A stretch of DNA of 33,865 nucleotides from Pseudomonadota bacterium (GTDB lineage: Bacteria > Pseudomonadota > Alphaproteobacteria > Azospirillales > Azospirillaceae): positions 1 through 33,865 of the forward strand of contig JAEYPE010000204.1 in the NCBI GenBank assembly GCA_023411035.1. Direction: 5' to 3'. This document shows, piece by piece, positions 1 to 6,541 of this stretch (positions are counted from its first letter, which is position 1; every line of letters begins with the position of its first letter). The position numbers and the translations under genes are program-made. The notes under the pieces were generated by a model. It searched no databases. It saw only the letters and a program-made list of their open reading frames with translations, and was not told the DNA's origin.

Positions 1-172
1 CTGCACGCTTGGTCGTTTCCGGCGTGTCGGCACCCGCGGGTGGCCCGTCCGTTCGGGTGAACTGGTACCCGCACCGCCGACACAGCCAACGCTGATTGCC
101 CTTGGCATGCCCGGACTTCACCACCCGCACATAACCACAACGCGGACACACAGGCTTTTGAAGCAATCCCAC
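1..172 (-). CDS. IS1-like transposase, N-terminal zinc-ribbon part (cut by window edge)
   Basis: Reading on the minus strand from a GTG at 172, 57 codons are visible before the edge. They form a compact zinc ribbon: CPRCG at residues 9-13 and CRRCG at 31-35, separated by a VVKSGHAKGNQRW stretch, followed by QFT. This is the DNA-binding N-terminal module of IS1/InsA-like transposases. An in-frame TAG lies a short way upstream, so the start must be this GTG or the TTG two codons later; neither has a strong ribosome binding site. The catalytic DDE part is not in the window, so family and completeness cannot be settled. Confidence 0.6.
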   Translation of the reverse strand, partial: MGLLQKPVCPRCGYVRVVKSGHAKGNQRWLCRRCGYQFTRTDGPPAGADTPETTKRA

Positions 173-197
173 ACACCACAGGCTGTTGTTCAGAGCC
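1..197 (-). mobile_element. Left-edge fragment of an IS1-like insertion sequence
   Basis: The transposase start at 172 lies just inside a likely element end. Positions 181-197 begin GGCT and end AGCC on the plus strand, the sort of short terminal sequence expected outside an IS transposase start, but the partner end is outside the window, so neither a terminal inverted repeat nor a target duplication can be confirmed. The outer boundary at 197 is a guess. About 75 bases separate it from the 3' end of tadA, so the element would have landed downstream of that gene without breaking it. Confidence 0.4.
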
Positions 198-271
198 TAT
201 AGATGGGACGCGTCGTTACCCCGTGACACCCTCACGCTTTGTGTCGGCTCATCAGTCGTGAAACAAAGCCC

Positions 272-733
272 TCAGCCGGGGCGGCGGTCCCTGAAGAATT
301 CCCGCAGCATCTCCCCCGCCCGTGTCTCGTCGATGCCGCCGTAGACGTCCGGGGCGTGGTGGCAGGTGGGCTGGCGGTAGAAGCGGGGGCCGTGCTCCAC
401 CCCGCCGCCCTTGGGGTCGTAGGCGCCGAAATAGACCCGCCGCAGCCTGGCGAAGCTGATCGCCGCCGCGCACAGCGCGCAGGGCTCCAGCGTCACATAC
501 AGGTCCAACCCCGGCAGGCGCGGCTCGCCCAAGGCGGCGCAGGCGGCGCGGATCGCCAGAACCTCGGCGTGGGCGGTGGGGTCCTTCAGTTCCTCGGTCC
601 GGTTGCCGGCGCGGGCCAGCACGGCGCCGGTCGCCGGATCGACCACCACCGCACCCACCGGCACCTCCCCGCGGGATGCGGCGGCTTCGGCCTCCTGGAA
701 GGCGATGTCCATGGGAGAGGGGGGGCGGCTCAT
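272..733 (-). CDS. tadA: tRNA-specific adenosine deaminase TadA
   Basis: Deaminates A34 to inosine in the wobble position of tRNA-Arg(ACG), letting one tRNA read several codons; an essential cytoplasmic zinc enzyme. The protein of 153 aa shows the cytidine/deoxycytidylate deaminase signature: HAE at residues 55-57 (zinc ligand His and proton-shuttle Glu) and PCALC at 84-88 (two Cys ligands). Length matches the family. I chose the ATG at 733 because an AGGG lies about nine bases upstream; a GTG three codons earlier (742) and an ATG at 712 are possible alternatives. It is divergent from the dodecin gene and its 3' end faces the IS fragment. Confidence 0.93.
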   Translation of the reverse strand: MSRPPSPMDIAFQEAEAAASRGEVPVGAVVVDPATGAVLARAGNRTEELKDPTAHAEVLAIRAACAALGEPRLPGLDLYVTLEPCALCAAAISFARLRRVYFGAYDPKGGGVEHGPRFYRQPTCHHAPDVYGGIDETRAGEMLREFFRDRRPG

Positions 734-825
734 GCGGGGCACCCTGCCCGGCTGTCCCTGTTTTCGTCAAGCCGCGGAACGCCCTCCGGCGTTGTTATCC
801 AACCGACGGAACCGGGAGGCTTCTC

Positions 826-1035
826 ATGAACAGCCATGTCTACAAGAAGGTCGAGATCGTCGGCACCGCCGAAACCTCCATCGAAGACGCCATCCGCAAC
901 GGGATCGAGCGGGCGGCCAAGACGCTGAAGAACGTGGACTGGTTCGAGGTGGGGGAAATCCGCGGCCATGTCGGCGGCGGGAAGGTCGCCCATTTCCAGG
1001 TGGTGATGAAGGTCGGCTTCCGCCTCGAAGAATAA
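826..1035 (+). CDS. Dodecin family flavin-binding protein
   Basis: A 69-aa protein of the dodecin family, which form hollow dodecamers that store or buffer flavins in the cytoplasm. The sequence has the family pattern: KKVEIVGTAETSIEDAI at the N-terminus, the central NVDWFEVGEIRG with the Trp (residue 39) that in characterised dodecins stacks on the isoalloxazine ring, and a final beta strand FQVVMKVGFRLEE. A GGGAGG ribosome binding site sits six bases before the ATG. It is a single-gene unit, divergent from tadA. A 13-base tandem duplication spans its stop codon. Confidence 0.9.
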   Translation: MNSHVYKKVEIVGTAETSIEDAIRNGIERAAKTLKNVDWFEVGEIRGHVGGGKVAHFQVVMKVGFRLEE

Positions 1036-1052
1036 CGGCGAAGAATAACGGC
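1027..1052 (+). repeat. 13-bp tandem duplication across the dodecin stop codon
   Basis: Two perfect, adjacent copies of a 13-base unit, 1027-1039 and 1040-1052. The first copy contains the last codons and TAA stop of the dodecin gene; the second lies just after it. It looks like a replication-slippage duplication with no effect on the protein. Confidence 0.9.
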
Positions 1053-1108
1053 GGAGGCCCCGTGCCGTGGGTTGCGGGCGGGGCGTGCAAGCCCTATGGT
1101 CCGTGCCT

Positions 1109-2296
1109 ATGGACACCCCCGATTTCGAACATTCCAAACCCATGCCCGGCTCCGCCGATGCGGACGCGGGCGGGCCCGATGCCGGCGAGCGCATCGCCAA
1201 GCGGCTGGCGCGCGCGGGCCTGTGCTCGCGCCGCGACGCCGAACGCTGGATCGCCGACGGCCGCGTGGCGGTCAACGGCGCGACCCTGGACAGCCCCGCC
1301 TGCGTCGTGCGGCCCGGCGATGTCGTCCAGGTGGACGGAAAGGTCATCCCCGAGCCGGAACCGCCCCGCCTGTGGCGCTATTACAAGCCGTCCGGTCTGG
1401 TCACCACCGCCCGCGACGAGAAGGGCCGCGCCACCGTCTTCGAACGGCTGCCGGCGGACATGCCGCGCGTCATCTCGATCGGGCGGCTCGATCTGACGAC
1501 CGAAGGGCTGCTGCTGCTGACCAACGATGGCGAGCTGGCCCGCTTCCTGGAACTTCCGGCCACCGGCTGGACCCGCCGCTACCGCGTGCGCGTCTTCGGC
1601 GAGGTGGACGAGACGCGTCTGGCCGAGCTGGAGAAGGGACCGACCATCGAGGGGGTGAAGTACGGTCCCATCGAAGCCGTTCTGGACCGCATCCAGGGCC
1701 GCAACGCCTGGCTGACCGTCAGCCTGAAGGAAGGCAAGAACCGCGAGATCCGCAAGGTGATGGAGGCTCTGGGCCTTCAGGTGAACCGGCTGATCCGCGT
1801 CGCCTACGGGCCCTTCCAGCTCGGCAAGCTGGAGGAGGGCGCCGTCGAGGAGGTGCCGAAGCGCGTGGTGCGGGAACAGATTTCCCGCTTCTTCACCGGC
1901 GCCGACCCGGCGGAGGAGGGCAAGGCCAAGGGCACCGGAAAGGCCGCCGCCAAGGCCGAAGCCACGAAGAGCCGTCCCGCCGCCCCGGCGAAGGCGTCCA
2001 AGCCGCGCGACGCCAAGGCCGGCTGGGCCAAGGCGGAGCCGAAGGCCGCGAGCGACCGGCGCGGCCCGGCCAAGCCGGCCGCCGCCAAGCCGGTTGCCGC
2101 GAAGCCGGTGCCGGCAAAGGCCGCTCCCGGCAAACCTGCCGGAAAGCCCGGAACGCTGACCCTGAAGGGCGCGAAGCCCGGCGGCGGGAAGCCGGGGCCG
2201 AAGCCGCGCGGCGCCGGTGGTCCCGGCGGTTCATCCGGCGGCGGTGCGTCTGGTGGCCGGGGGCCGGAGCGGACCCGTGCGGATCGTCGGCGGTAG
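1109..2296 (+). CDS. rRNA pseudouridine synthase of the RluB/RsuA group with long basic tail
   Basis: Converts a specific uridine of rRNA to pseudouridine. The 395-aa product has an S4 RNA-binding domain (about residues 27-75, RIAKRLARAGLCSRRDAE) and the RsuA/RluB/E/F catalytic domain with GRLDLTTEGLLLLTNDG, catalytic Asp at 128. The KEGKNREIRKV motif near residue 220 is also typical, and the family domain ends near 260. The remainder is a low-complexity Lys/Ala/Pro then Gly-rich tail, often seen in high-GC alphaproteobacterial RluB proteins. The ATG at 1109 is preferred because the S4 domain follows soon after, although no strong ribosome binding site is visible. It overlaps rsmD by 20 bases, so the two rRNA-modification genes are translationally coupled. 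Whether it is RluB, RluE or RluF cannot be told from motifs alone. Confidence 0.88.
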   Translation: MDTPDFEHSKPMPGSADADAGGPDAGERIAKRLARAGLCSRRDAERWIADGRVAVNGATLDSPACVVRPGDVVQVDGKVIPEPEPPRLWRYYKPSGLVTTARDEKGRATVFERLPADMPRVISIGRLDLTTEGLLLLTNDGELARFLELPATGWTRRYRVRVFGEVDETRLAELEKGPTIEGVKYGPIEAVLDRIQGRNAWLTVSLKEGKNREIRKVMEALGLQVNRLIRVAYGPFQLGKLEEGAVEEVPKRVVREQISRFFTGADPAEEGKAKGTGKAAAKAEATKSRPAAPAKASKPRDAKAGWAKAEPKAASDRRGPAKPAAAKPVAAKPVPAKAAPGKPAGKPGTLTLKGAKPGGGKPGPKPRGAGGPGGSSGGGASGGRGPERTRADRRR

Positions 2297-2867
2297 GCAC
2301 CGCGGGCGGCGGCTGGCCGCCCCGGCGGGGCGCGACACGCGGCCGACCACCGACCGCACCCGCGAGTCCCTGTTCAACATCCTGTCCCATGCCGACTGGG
2401 GGCCGGACGGTGCCGACCTTCTGGACGGCGCCGTCGTCGTGGACGCCTTCTGCGGCACCGGCGCCCTGGGTCTGGAGGCGCTGTCCCGCGGGGCTGTCCA
2501 CGCCAGCTTCCTGGACATGGGCCGCGCCGCTCTGGACGCCGTGCGTGCCAACGTCGCGGAGCTGGGGGAGGGGCCGCGCGCCGCCGTCCTGCGCGCCGAC
2601 GCCACCCGCCCGCCGCCGCCGCTCCGTCCCTGCACGCTCGCCTTTCTCGACCCGCCCTACGGCCAGGAACTGGCGCCGCGGGCACTGGCGGGGTTGGCGA
2701 AGGCCGGCTGGCTGGCCCCCGGCGCCGTGCTGGTGGTGGAGGTCGCCGGGCGCGACCCGCTGCCCCTGCCGCCCGGCTTCATGGAGTTGGACGAGCGCCG
2801 CTACGGCGACACCCGCGTCCAATTTCTGCGCTACGCCCCGCCTCAGGAATGGATGCCTCAGGAATAG
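2277..2867 (+). CDS. rsmD: 16S rRNA (guanine966-N2)-methyltransferase RsmD
   Basis: Methylates G966 of 16S rRNA in the small subunit, using S-adenosylmethionine. The 196-aa protein begins VRIVGGRHRGRRL and has PTTDRTRESLFNIL, the SAM-binding loop VVDAFCGTGALGLEALSRGA, and the catalytic DPPYG motif, which together identify RsmD. The start is the GTG at 2277, inside the end of the rluB-like gene. It is preceded by GGAGCGG at 2266-2272, and the family N-terminus begins exactly there; a longer reading frame from 2217 would add unrelated residues. Its 3' end overlaps by ten bases the tail of the decayed metalloprotease gene on the other strand. Confidence 0.92.
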   Translation: MRIVGGRHRGRRLAAPAGRDTRPTTDRTRESLFNILSHADWGPDGADLLDGAVVVDAFCGTGALGLEALSRGAVHASFLDMGRAALDAVRANVAELGEGPRAAVLRADATRPPPPLRPCTLAFLDPPYGQELAPRALAGLAKAGWLAPGAVLVVEVAGRDPLPLPPGFMELDERRYGDTRVQFLRYAPPQEWMPQE

Positions 2868-3735
2868 GTGAAGAGGGACGAGCTGACCTGGGGCGGAGCG
2901 ATCCCCGCCAGGGTCAGCCGGTCCCCACCCCGAAGTCCGGCAGCGCGCTGCCCGTGCCGTCCGAACCCAGGCGTTAGGGCATGGTGGACGCGATCCGGAT
3001 GCGGTCGTTCTGCGCGCCGCTGAAATCGGCGATGCGGTCCTGTCCACCGCCACCGAACAGCTGGTCGTTGCCAGCCCTGCCATTCGAAGGTCCGGCCCGT
3101 GAACTGTTCGGCGTGGTGGTCGAGGGGGTTCATAAAGTTGGGCCGCAGGGCCGCGGTCAGGTCGGACATGATGGTGCCGGTAGCGGCGAAGTTGTCATAG
3201 GTGGCACCGCCCGCATATTCGTGGAAGGCGCCGATCATGTGCCCGAACTCGTGTGCGGCCAGTTCGTCCTGGTAATCGGGCCCCCAGTCGGTCCGAGTGC
3301 ACCAGTTCAGCATGTCGCAGCGCCCGTAGCTGTTGCTGACGTTCACGTCGTAATGCTGGTTCCCCGTTCCCACGAACTGCACGTCGAAGCGGATGGCGTA
3401 GCTGCCGGTGCTGTCCGACAGGCTGAATTTGTCGTTCCAGATCCCTTCGATTCCCTGTTCCCGGACCCGCTTCAGGGAGCCCGCGTCGTCACCGGTCAGG
3501 TGGATGCGGTTCTGCACCGTGAGGCCGTGCCGTCGAAGGACGGGTCGTACTTCACGTCCCAACCGAAACCGCCGTCCGCCCGCGTTTCCGCGAAGTTGAT
3601 GGTGGCCGGGGCGAAGCTGGCGGGAACCGGCGCCGCGGGAGCCGCCGCCAGAGCACCGGCGTTGTTCCCGTAGGAGTAGCTGACGGCCTGCGTCGTGGTG
3701 TTCCGCGTCGCGGTTTGGCGCATGACACGCTTCAT
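2858..3735 (-). pseudogene. Frameshifted serralysin-type RTX metalloprotease (metzincin)
   Basis: Intact members are zinc proteases secreted by type I systems. The start at 3735 (MKRVMRQ) has a GGGGGA site ten bases upstream and no signal peptide, as expected for type I secretion. One frame runs to DVKYDPSFDGTA. Homologous-looking sequence then continues one base out of phase (LTVQNRIHLTGDD) near 3523-3530, as if one C were lost. The second frame holds the zinc site HEFGHMIGAFHEY (about 3220-3260) and a Met-turn-like IMSD. Near 3080-3095 the coherent reading shifts again, giving an RTX-like stretch GNDQLFGGGGQDRIADFSG that ends at a TAA at 2974. The last residues, LTLAGIAPPQVSSSLFTYS, resemble the RTX C-terminal secretion signal but lie in yet another phase. 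At least two lesions make it a probable pseudogene; sequencing error is possible for one of them. No gene is seen in 3736-3892. Confidence 0.75.
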
Positions 3736-3892
3736 GGCACGTTTCCCCCTGGTTCTGTGCGTCTCGGGGGACATCATGCGGGCAGGTTTGGGGGGGGCTT
3801 CCTGTAACCGTAACTATACCTTAACCTTTTCTCAAAGTCGTAGGACACCCCCTTGCGGTCGGCATGGCGGGTTTGGGAACCGGCCCGATGGA

Positions 3893-5773
3893 TTACCGGC
3901 GTCCGAACAGCCGTTCGATGTCGGACAGCTTCAACTCCACATAGGTGGGGCGCCCGTGGTTGCACTGGCCGCTGTGGGGGGTGGCTTCCATCTGGCGCAG
4001 CAGGGCGTTCATCTCCTCCACGCTCAAGGACCGCCCGGCGCGGACGGAGCCGTGGCAGGCCATGGTGCCGCACACATCCTCCAGCCGCTCTTTCAGCGAC
4101 AGCGCGTCACCCAGTTCCGCCAGCTCCTCGGCAAGGTCGCGGACGAGGCTCTTCACGTCGCTCTGGCCCAGCAGGGCCGGCACCTCGCGCACCAGGACGC
4201 AGCCGGGGCCGAAGCCCTCCACCACCAGACCCAGTTCCGCCAGTTCGGTGGCGCGGCCCAGCAGGCGGTTGGCGGACGGCTCGTCCAACTCCACCAGTTC
4301 CGGGATCAGCAGCGCCTGCCGCTTCACCCCGCCTTCCAGAAGGGCGGCCTTCATCCGCTCATAGACCAGCCGTTCGTGGGCGGCGTGCTGGTCCACGATG
4401 ACGATGCCTTCGGTGGTCTGGGCGACGATGTAGGTGTTGTGGAGCTGCGCGCGGGCCGCACCCAGCGGGTGGCTGTCCAGCGGCGGCGCGGAGGCCGCCT
4501 GCTGTGCCGTGTAGTCCGGCGGGCGGGCGGCGGGGGCGGCCTGCCAGCCGGCGAGACGGCCCTGCAAGGGGGGAAGCGGCGCCTGGTGGGGCGCCTGGAA
4601 GGCGGTCGCCCGGTCGGCCAGCCCGCGCGGCACGGCGGAGCCGTAGCTGCCGCCCCAGGACTGCACCGGATTGCGGTAGGGCAGCGGGGAGGGCGGCGGA
4701 GCACCTTCTTCCGGGCCGTTCTCCGGACGCAGCGCCCCCAGCGTCGCCAGACCCACGGTGGTGGAGGCGCGGTGCCCGGCCTCGGCCAGCGCATGCTTCA
4801 GCGCGCCGACGATCAGCCCGCGCACCAGCCCCTGGTCGCGGAACCGCACCTCCGCCTTGGCGGGATGGACGTTCACGTCCACCTCCTGCGGGTCGAGGTC
4901 GAGGAACAGCGCCAGCATGGGGTGGCGGTCGCGCGGCAGGAAGTCGGCATAGGCCGCCCGCACCGCACCGACCATCAGCTTGTCGCGCACCGGGCGCCCG
5001 TTGACGAACAGGTGCTGGTGGCGGGCCGTGGGGCGGTGCAGGGTGGGCAGCCCGATCCAGCCGGCCAGCGTCACCCCCTCGCGCGCCGCCTGCACCGGCA
5101 CGGCGTTGTCCTGGAAATCGCGGCCCATCAGGGCGCCCAGCCGGGTCAGCCGGGCGTCCAGAAGGTCGCCCTGCGCCGCCGACAGGCGCAGCGCCGAACG
5201 CCCGTCGCCGTCCAGCGTGAAGGCCACGCCGGGATGGGCCATGGCCAGCCGTTCGATGCAGTCGCCGATGTGGTCGAACTCCGTCCGGGCGGCCTTCAGG
5301 AACTTCAGGCGGGCCGGAACGGCGGCGAACAGGTCGCGCACCTCCACGCGGGTGCCCTGGGCCAGCGCGGCGGGCTGCGGCGCGCCCTTCAGCCCGGCGT
5401 CCACGGTCAGTGCCCAGGCGCTGTCGGCGCCGCGCGGGCGGCTGGTCAGGGTCAGGCGGCTGACCGCCCCGATGGAGGGCAGCGCCTCCCCCCGGAAGCC
5501 CAGGGAGCGGATGTCCAGCAGATCGTCCGACGGCAGTTTGGAGGTGGCGTGCCGCTCCACGGCCAGCGCCAGTTCCTCCGGAGCCATGCCGCAGCCGTCG
5601 TCGGTGATGGTGATGAGCGACTTCCCGCCGTCGCGCACCACCACGTCGATGCGGGTGGCCCCGGCGTCGATGGCGTTTTCCACCAGTTCCTTGACGGCGG
5701 CGGCGGGTCGCTCGATCACCTCGCCGGCGGCGATTCGGTTGACGAGCGTATCGGGCAACATGCGGATCGGCAT
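3893..5773 (-). CDS. mutL: DNA mismatch repair protein MutL (endonuclease type)
   Basis: Couples MutS mismatch recognition to strand incision. The 626-aa protein has the GHKL ATPase domain first: KELVENAIDAGA at 28-39 (Glu29 base, Asn33 Mg ligand), DDGCG at 58-62 and GFRGEAL near 92. After a Pro/Ala-rich linker comes the C-terminal dimerisation domain. It carries DQHAAHERLVYE, a full match to the endonuclease motif DQHA(X)2E(X)4E, plus ACHGSVRAGR and CNHGRPT. MutL here therefore likely nicks DNA itself, as in bacteria without MutH. The ATG at 5773 is chosen because the family N-terminus (MPIRMLPDTLVNRIAAGEVIERP) starts there; no Shine-Dalgarno is visible upstream, but a TATATT lies six bases before the ATG. 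Confidence 0.96.
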   Translation of the reverse strand: MPIRMLPDTLVNRIAAGEVIERPAAAVKELVENAIDAGATRIDVVVRDGGKSLITITDDGCGMAPEELALAVERHATSKLPSDDLLDIRSLGFRGEALPSIGAVSRLTLTSRPRGADSAWALTVDAGLKGAPQPAALAQGTRVEVRDLFAAVPARLKFLKAARTEFDHIGDCIERLAMAHPGVAFTLDGDGRSALRLSAAQGDLLDARLTRLGALMGRDFQDNAVPVQAAREGVTLAGWIGLPTLHRPTARHQHLFVNGRPVRDKLMVGAVRAAYADFLPRDRHPMLALFLDLDPQEVDVNVHPAKAEVRFRDQGLVRGLIVGALKHALAEAGHRASTTVGLATLGALRPENGPEEGAPPPSPLPYRNPVQSWGGSYGSAVPRGLADRATAFQAPHQAPLPPLQGRLAGWQAAPAARPPDYTAQQAASAPPLDSHPLGAARAQLHNTYIVAQTTEGIVIVDQHAAHERLVYERMKAALLEGGVKRQALLIPELVELDEPSANRLLGRATELAELGLVVEGFGPGCVLVREVPALLGQSDVKSLVRDLAEELAELGDALSLKERLEDVCGTMACHGSVRAGRSLSVEEMNALLRQMEATPHSGQCNHGRPTYVELKLSDIERLFGRR

Positions 5774-5779
5774 GGCCCA

Positions 5780-5785
5780 AATATA
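5780..5785 (-). promoter_or_regulatory. Possible -10 element for a leaderless mutL transcript
   Basis: TATATT on the minus strand ends six bases before the mutL ATG, in otherwise GC-rich sequence. If used as a -10, transcription would begin at or next to the start codon, which fits the absence of a ribosome binding site. The matching -35 position reads TGGCAT, a poor match, so this is tentative. Confidence 0.35.
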
Positions 5786-5837
5786 GTAGGCCGGCGCCGG
5801 GAATGCCACCATGCGCGGCGGGGCCTGGGGCCGGGCG

Positions 5838-5945
5838 TCAGACTCCGTCGAACAGTCCCTTCAGGCCTTTCAGCAGACCCGTGGCGACGTTGGGGGCCAC
5901 GTCGTCCATGCCGACCGAGGGGATGACGTGGGCGTTCGAGCCTTG
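5838..5945 (-). pseudogene. Orphan C-terminal gene fragment
   Basis: On the minus strand about 34 codons ending in TGA at 5838 read SNAHVIPSVGMDDVAPNVA then a Gly/Lys/Leu-rich tail ending LFDGV. Third codon positions are almost all G or C, as in the real genes here, yet no matching N-terminal part exists upstream in the same frame. A signal-peptide-like stretch (MRCITFAASAALPASLWA, from 6013) lies in a different frame just upstream, so this could be a small secreted protein broken by a frameshift near 5945. I do not recognise the family. Confidence 0.35.
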
Positions 5946-6135
5946 CCCCCGTCGGTCACCGCCCACAGGCTGGCCGGAAGGGCTGCCGATGCGGCGAATG
6001 TGATGCATCGCATCGGTCCGCTGTACGAAATCCGCTCGGATGCCGGTACGACCGGCATCGCCATTCCCGTTCCGCTGGGGCCGCCCCGCTTCACCCGGCT
6101 CCGCCTGGAGGTGACGGGCGGGACGGTTCCAGGCA
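5944..6135 (+). pseudogene. Orphan internal gene fragment on the plus strand
   Basis: In one plus frame, codons from about 5944 to 6135 have consistently G/C third positions and read like protein: VTAHRLAGRAADAANVMHRI, then GPLYEIRSDAGTTGIAIPVP and FTRLRLEVTGGTVPG. No sensible start or C-terminus surrounds it. It overlaps the signal-like stretch on the opposite strand, so only one of the two readings can be genuine. I regard this stretch as debris of a larger gene; function unknown. Confidence 0.28.
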
Positions 6136-6143
6136 GGGGCGGC

Positions 6144-6263
6144 TCACGCCGGATCGGTCTTGTTCGCGGGGTGCCCCTCGTCATCCACCTCCGGTTCGGC
6201 GGGGGCTGCGGGGCAACTGGCGCGGGACGGGCCGGTGACGACGTCGAAATCGAAATCGGACAT
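6144..6263 (-). CDS. Small hypothetical protein (39 aa)
   Basis: Begins MSDFDFDVVTGPSRAS and ends with an acidic stretch PEVDDEGHPANKTDPA. The main support is a strong GGAGG ribosome binding site six bases before the ATG at 6263, and third positions that are mostly G/C. It has one Cys, no signal peptide and no membrane segment. The terminator at 6336-6363 lies just upstream, between it and the helical-protein gene, so it is probably transcribed separately. A leader-like acidic N-terminus followed by a Pro/Ala-rich core could fit a peptide precursor, but there is no modification enzyme nearby; function unknown. Confidence 0.5.
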   Translation of the reverse strand: MSDFDFDVVTGPSRASCPAAPAEPEVDDEGHPANKTDPA

Positions 6264-6335
6264 GAGGGACCTCCGGTTCGTAAGGGAGGCCGCCGTGACC
6301 GTCAGGGGATTTTGCGTGCACCGCGTGCTGAAAAC

Positions 6336-6363
6336 ACAAAAGCCGCCTCGGGTCGGGCGGCTT
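6336..6363 (-). terminator. Rho-independent terminator downstream of the helical-protein cassette
   Basis: Perfect 8-bp GC-rich stem (6340-6347 with 6356-6363) and an 8-base loop. Reading on the minus strand the stem ends in TTTT, then G and a further TTTT. It lies about 180 bases beyond the stop of the 394-aa gene. Confidence 0.7.
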
Positions 6364-6461
6364 CGGGTGCATCGTGGGTGTGCGATACCTAGGCCGCCGG
6401 TGTGTACCAGCGGTACCAAAATCGACCCAGAAGGGCGGACGAGGTGATGCGCACGGGGTTC

Positions 6462-6518
6462 ATAGCGGGCAAGCTACGCGACACCGATGGTGCGGTGCAA
6501 GTGGATTTTGCCCGTTAT
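6462..6518. repeat. Compound inverted repeat just after the 394-aa gene
   Basis: The outer arms 6462-6472 and 6508-6518 pair over 11 positions with a single G-T wobble. Inside them is a second hairpin, CACCG 6482-6486 with CGGTG 6493-6497 and a six-base loop. It begins 24 bases beyond the stop codon at 6542-6544 and would form part of that transcript's 3' untranslated region. It lacks a T-tract, so it is not a standard terminator; a structured 3' UTR or a recombination end are both possible. Nothing else is seen between 6264 and 6541 apart from this and the terminator. Confidence 0.5.
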
Positions 6519-6541
6519 GCCCCCCGGCGCAGTTCGCCGCG

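Noticed and set aside
2981..3673. 230-aa plus-strand frame across the metalloprotease remnant
   Set aside because: The opposite strand carries the zinc site and RTX residues; the plus translation has no recognisable features.
3695..5926. 743-aa open frame opposite mutL
   Set aside because: Shadow of mutL; no motif and runs through the mutL start region.
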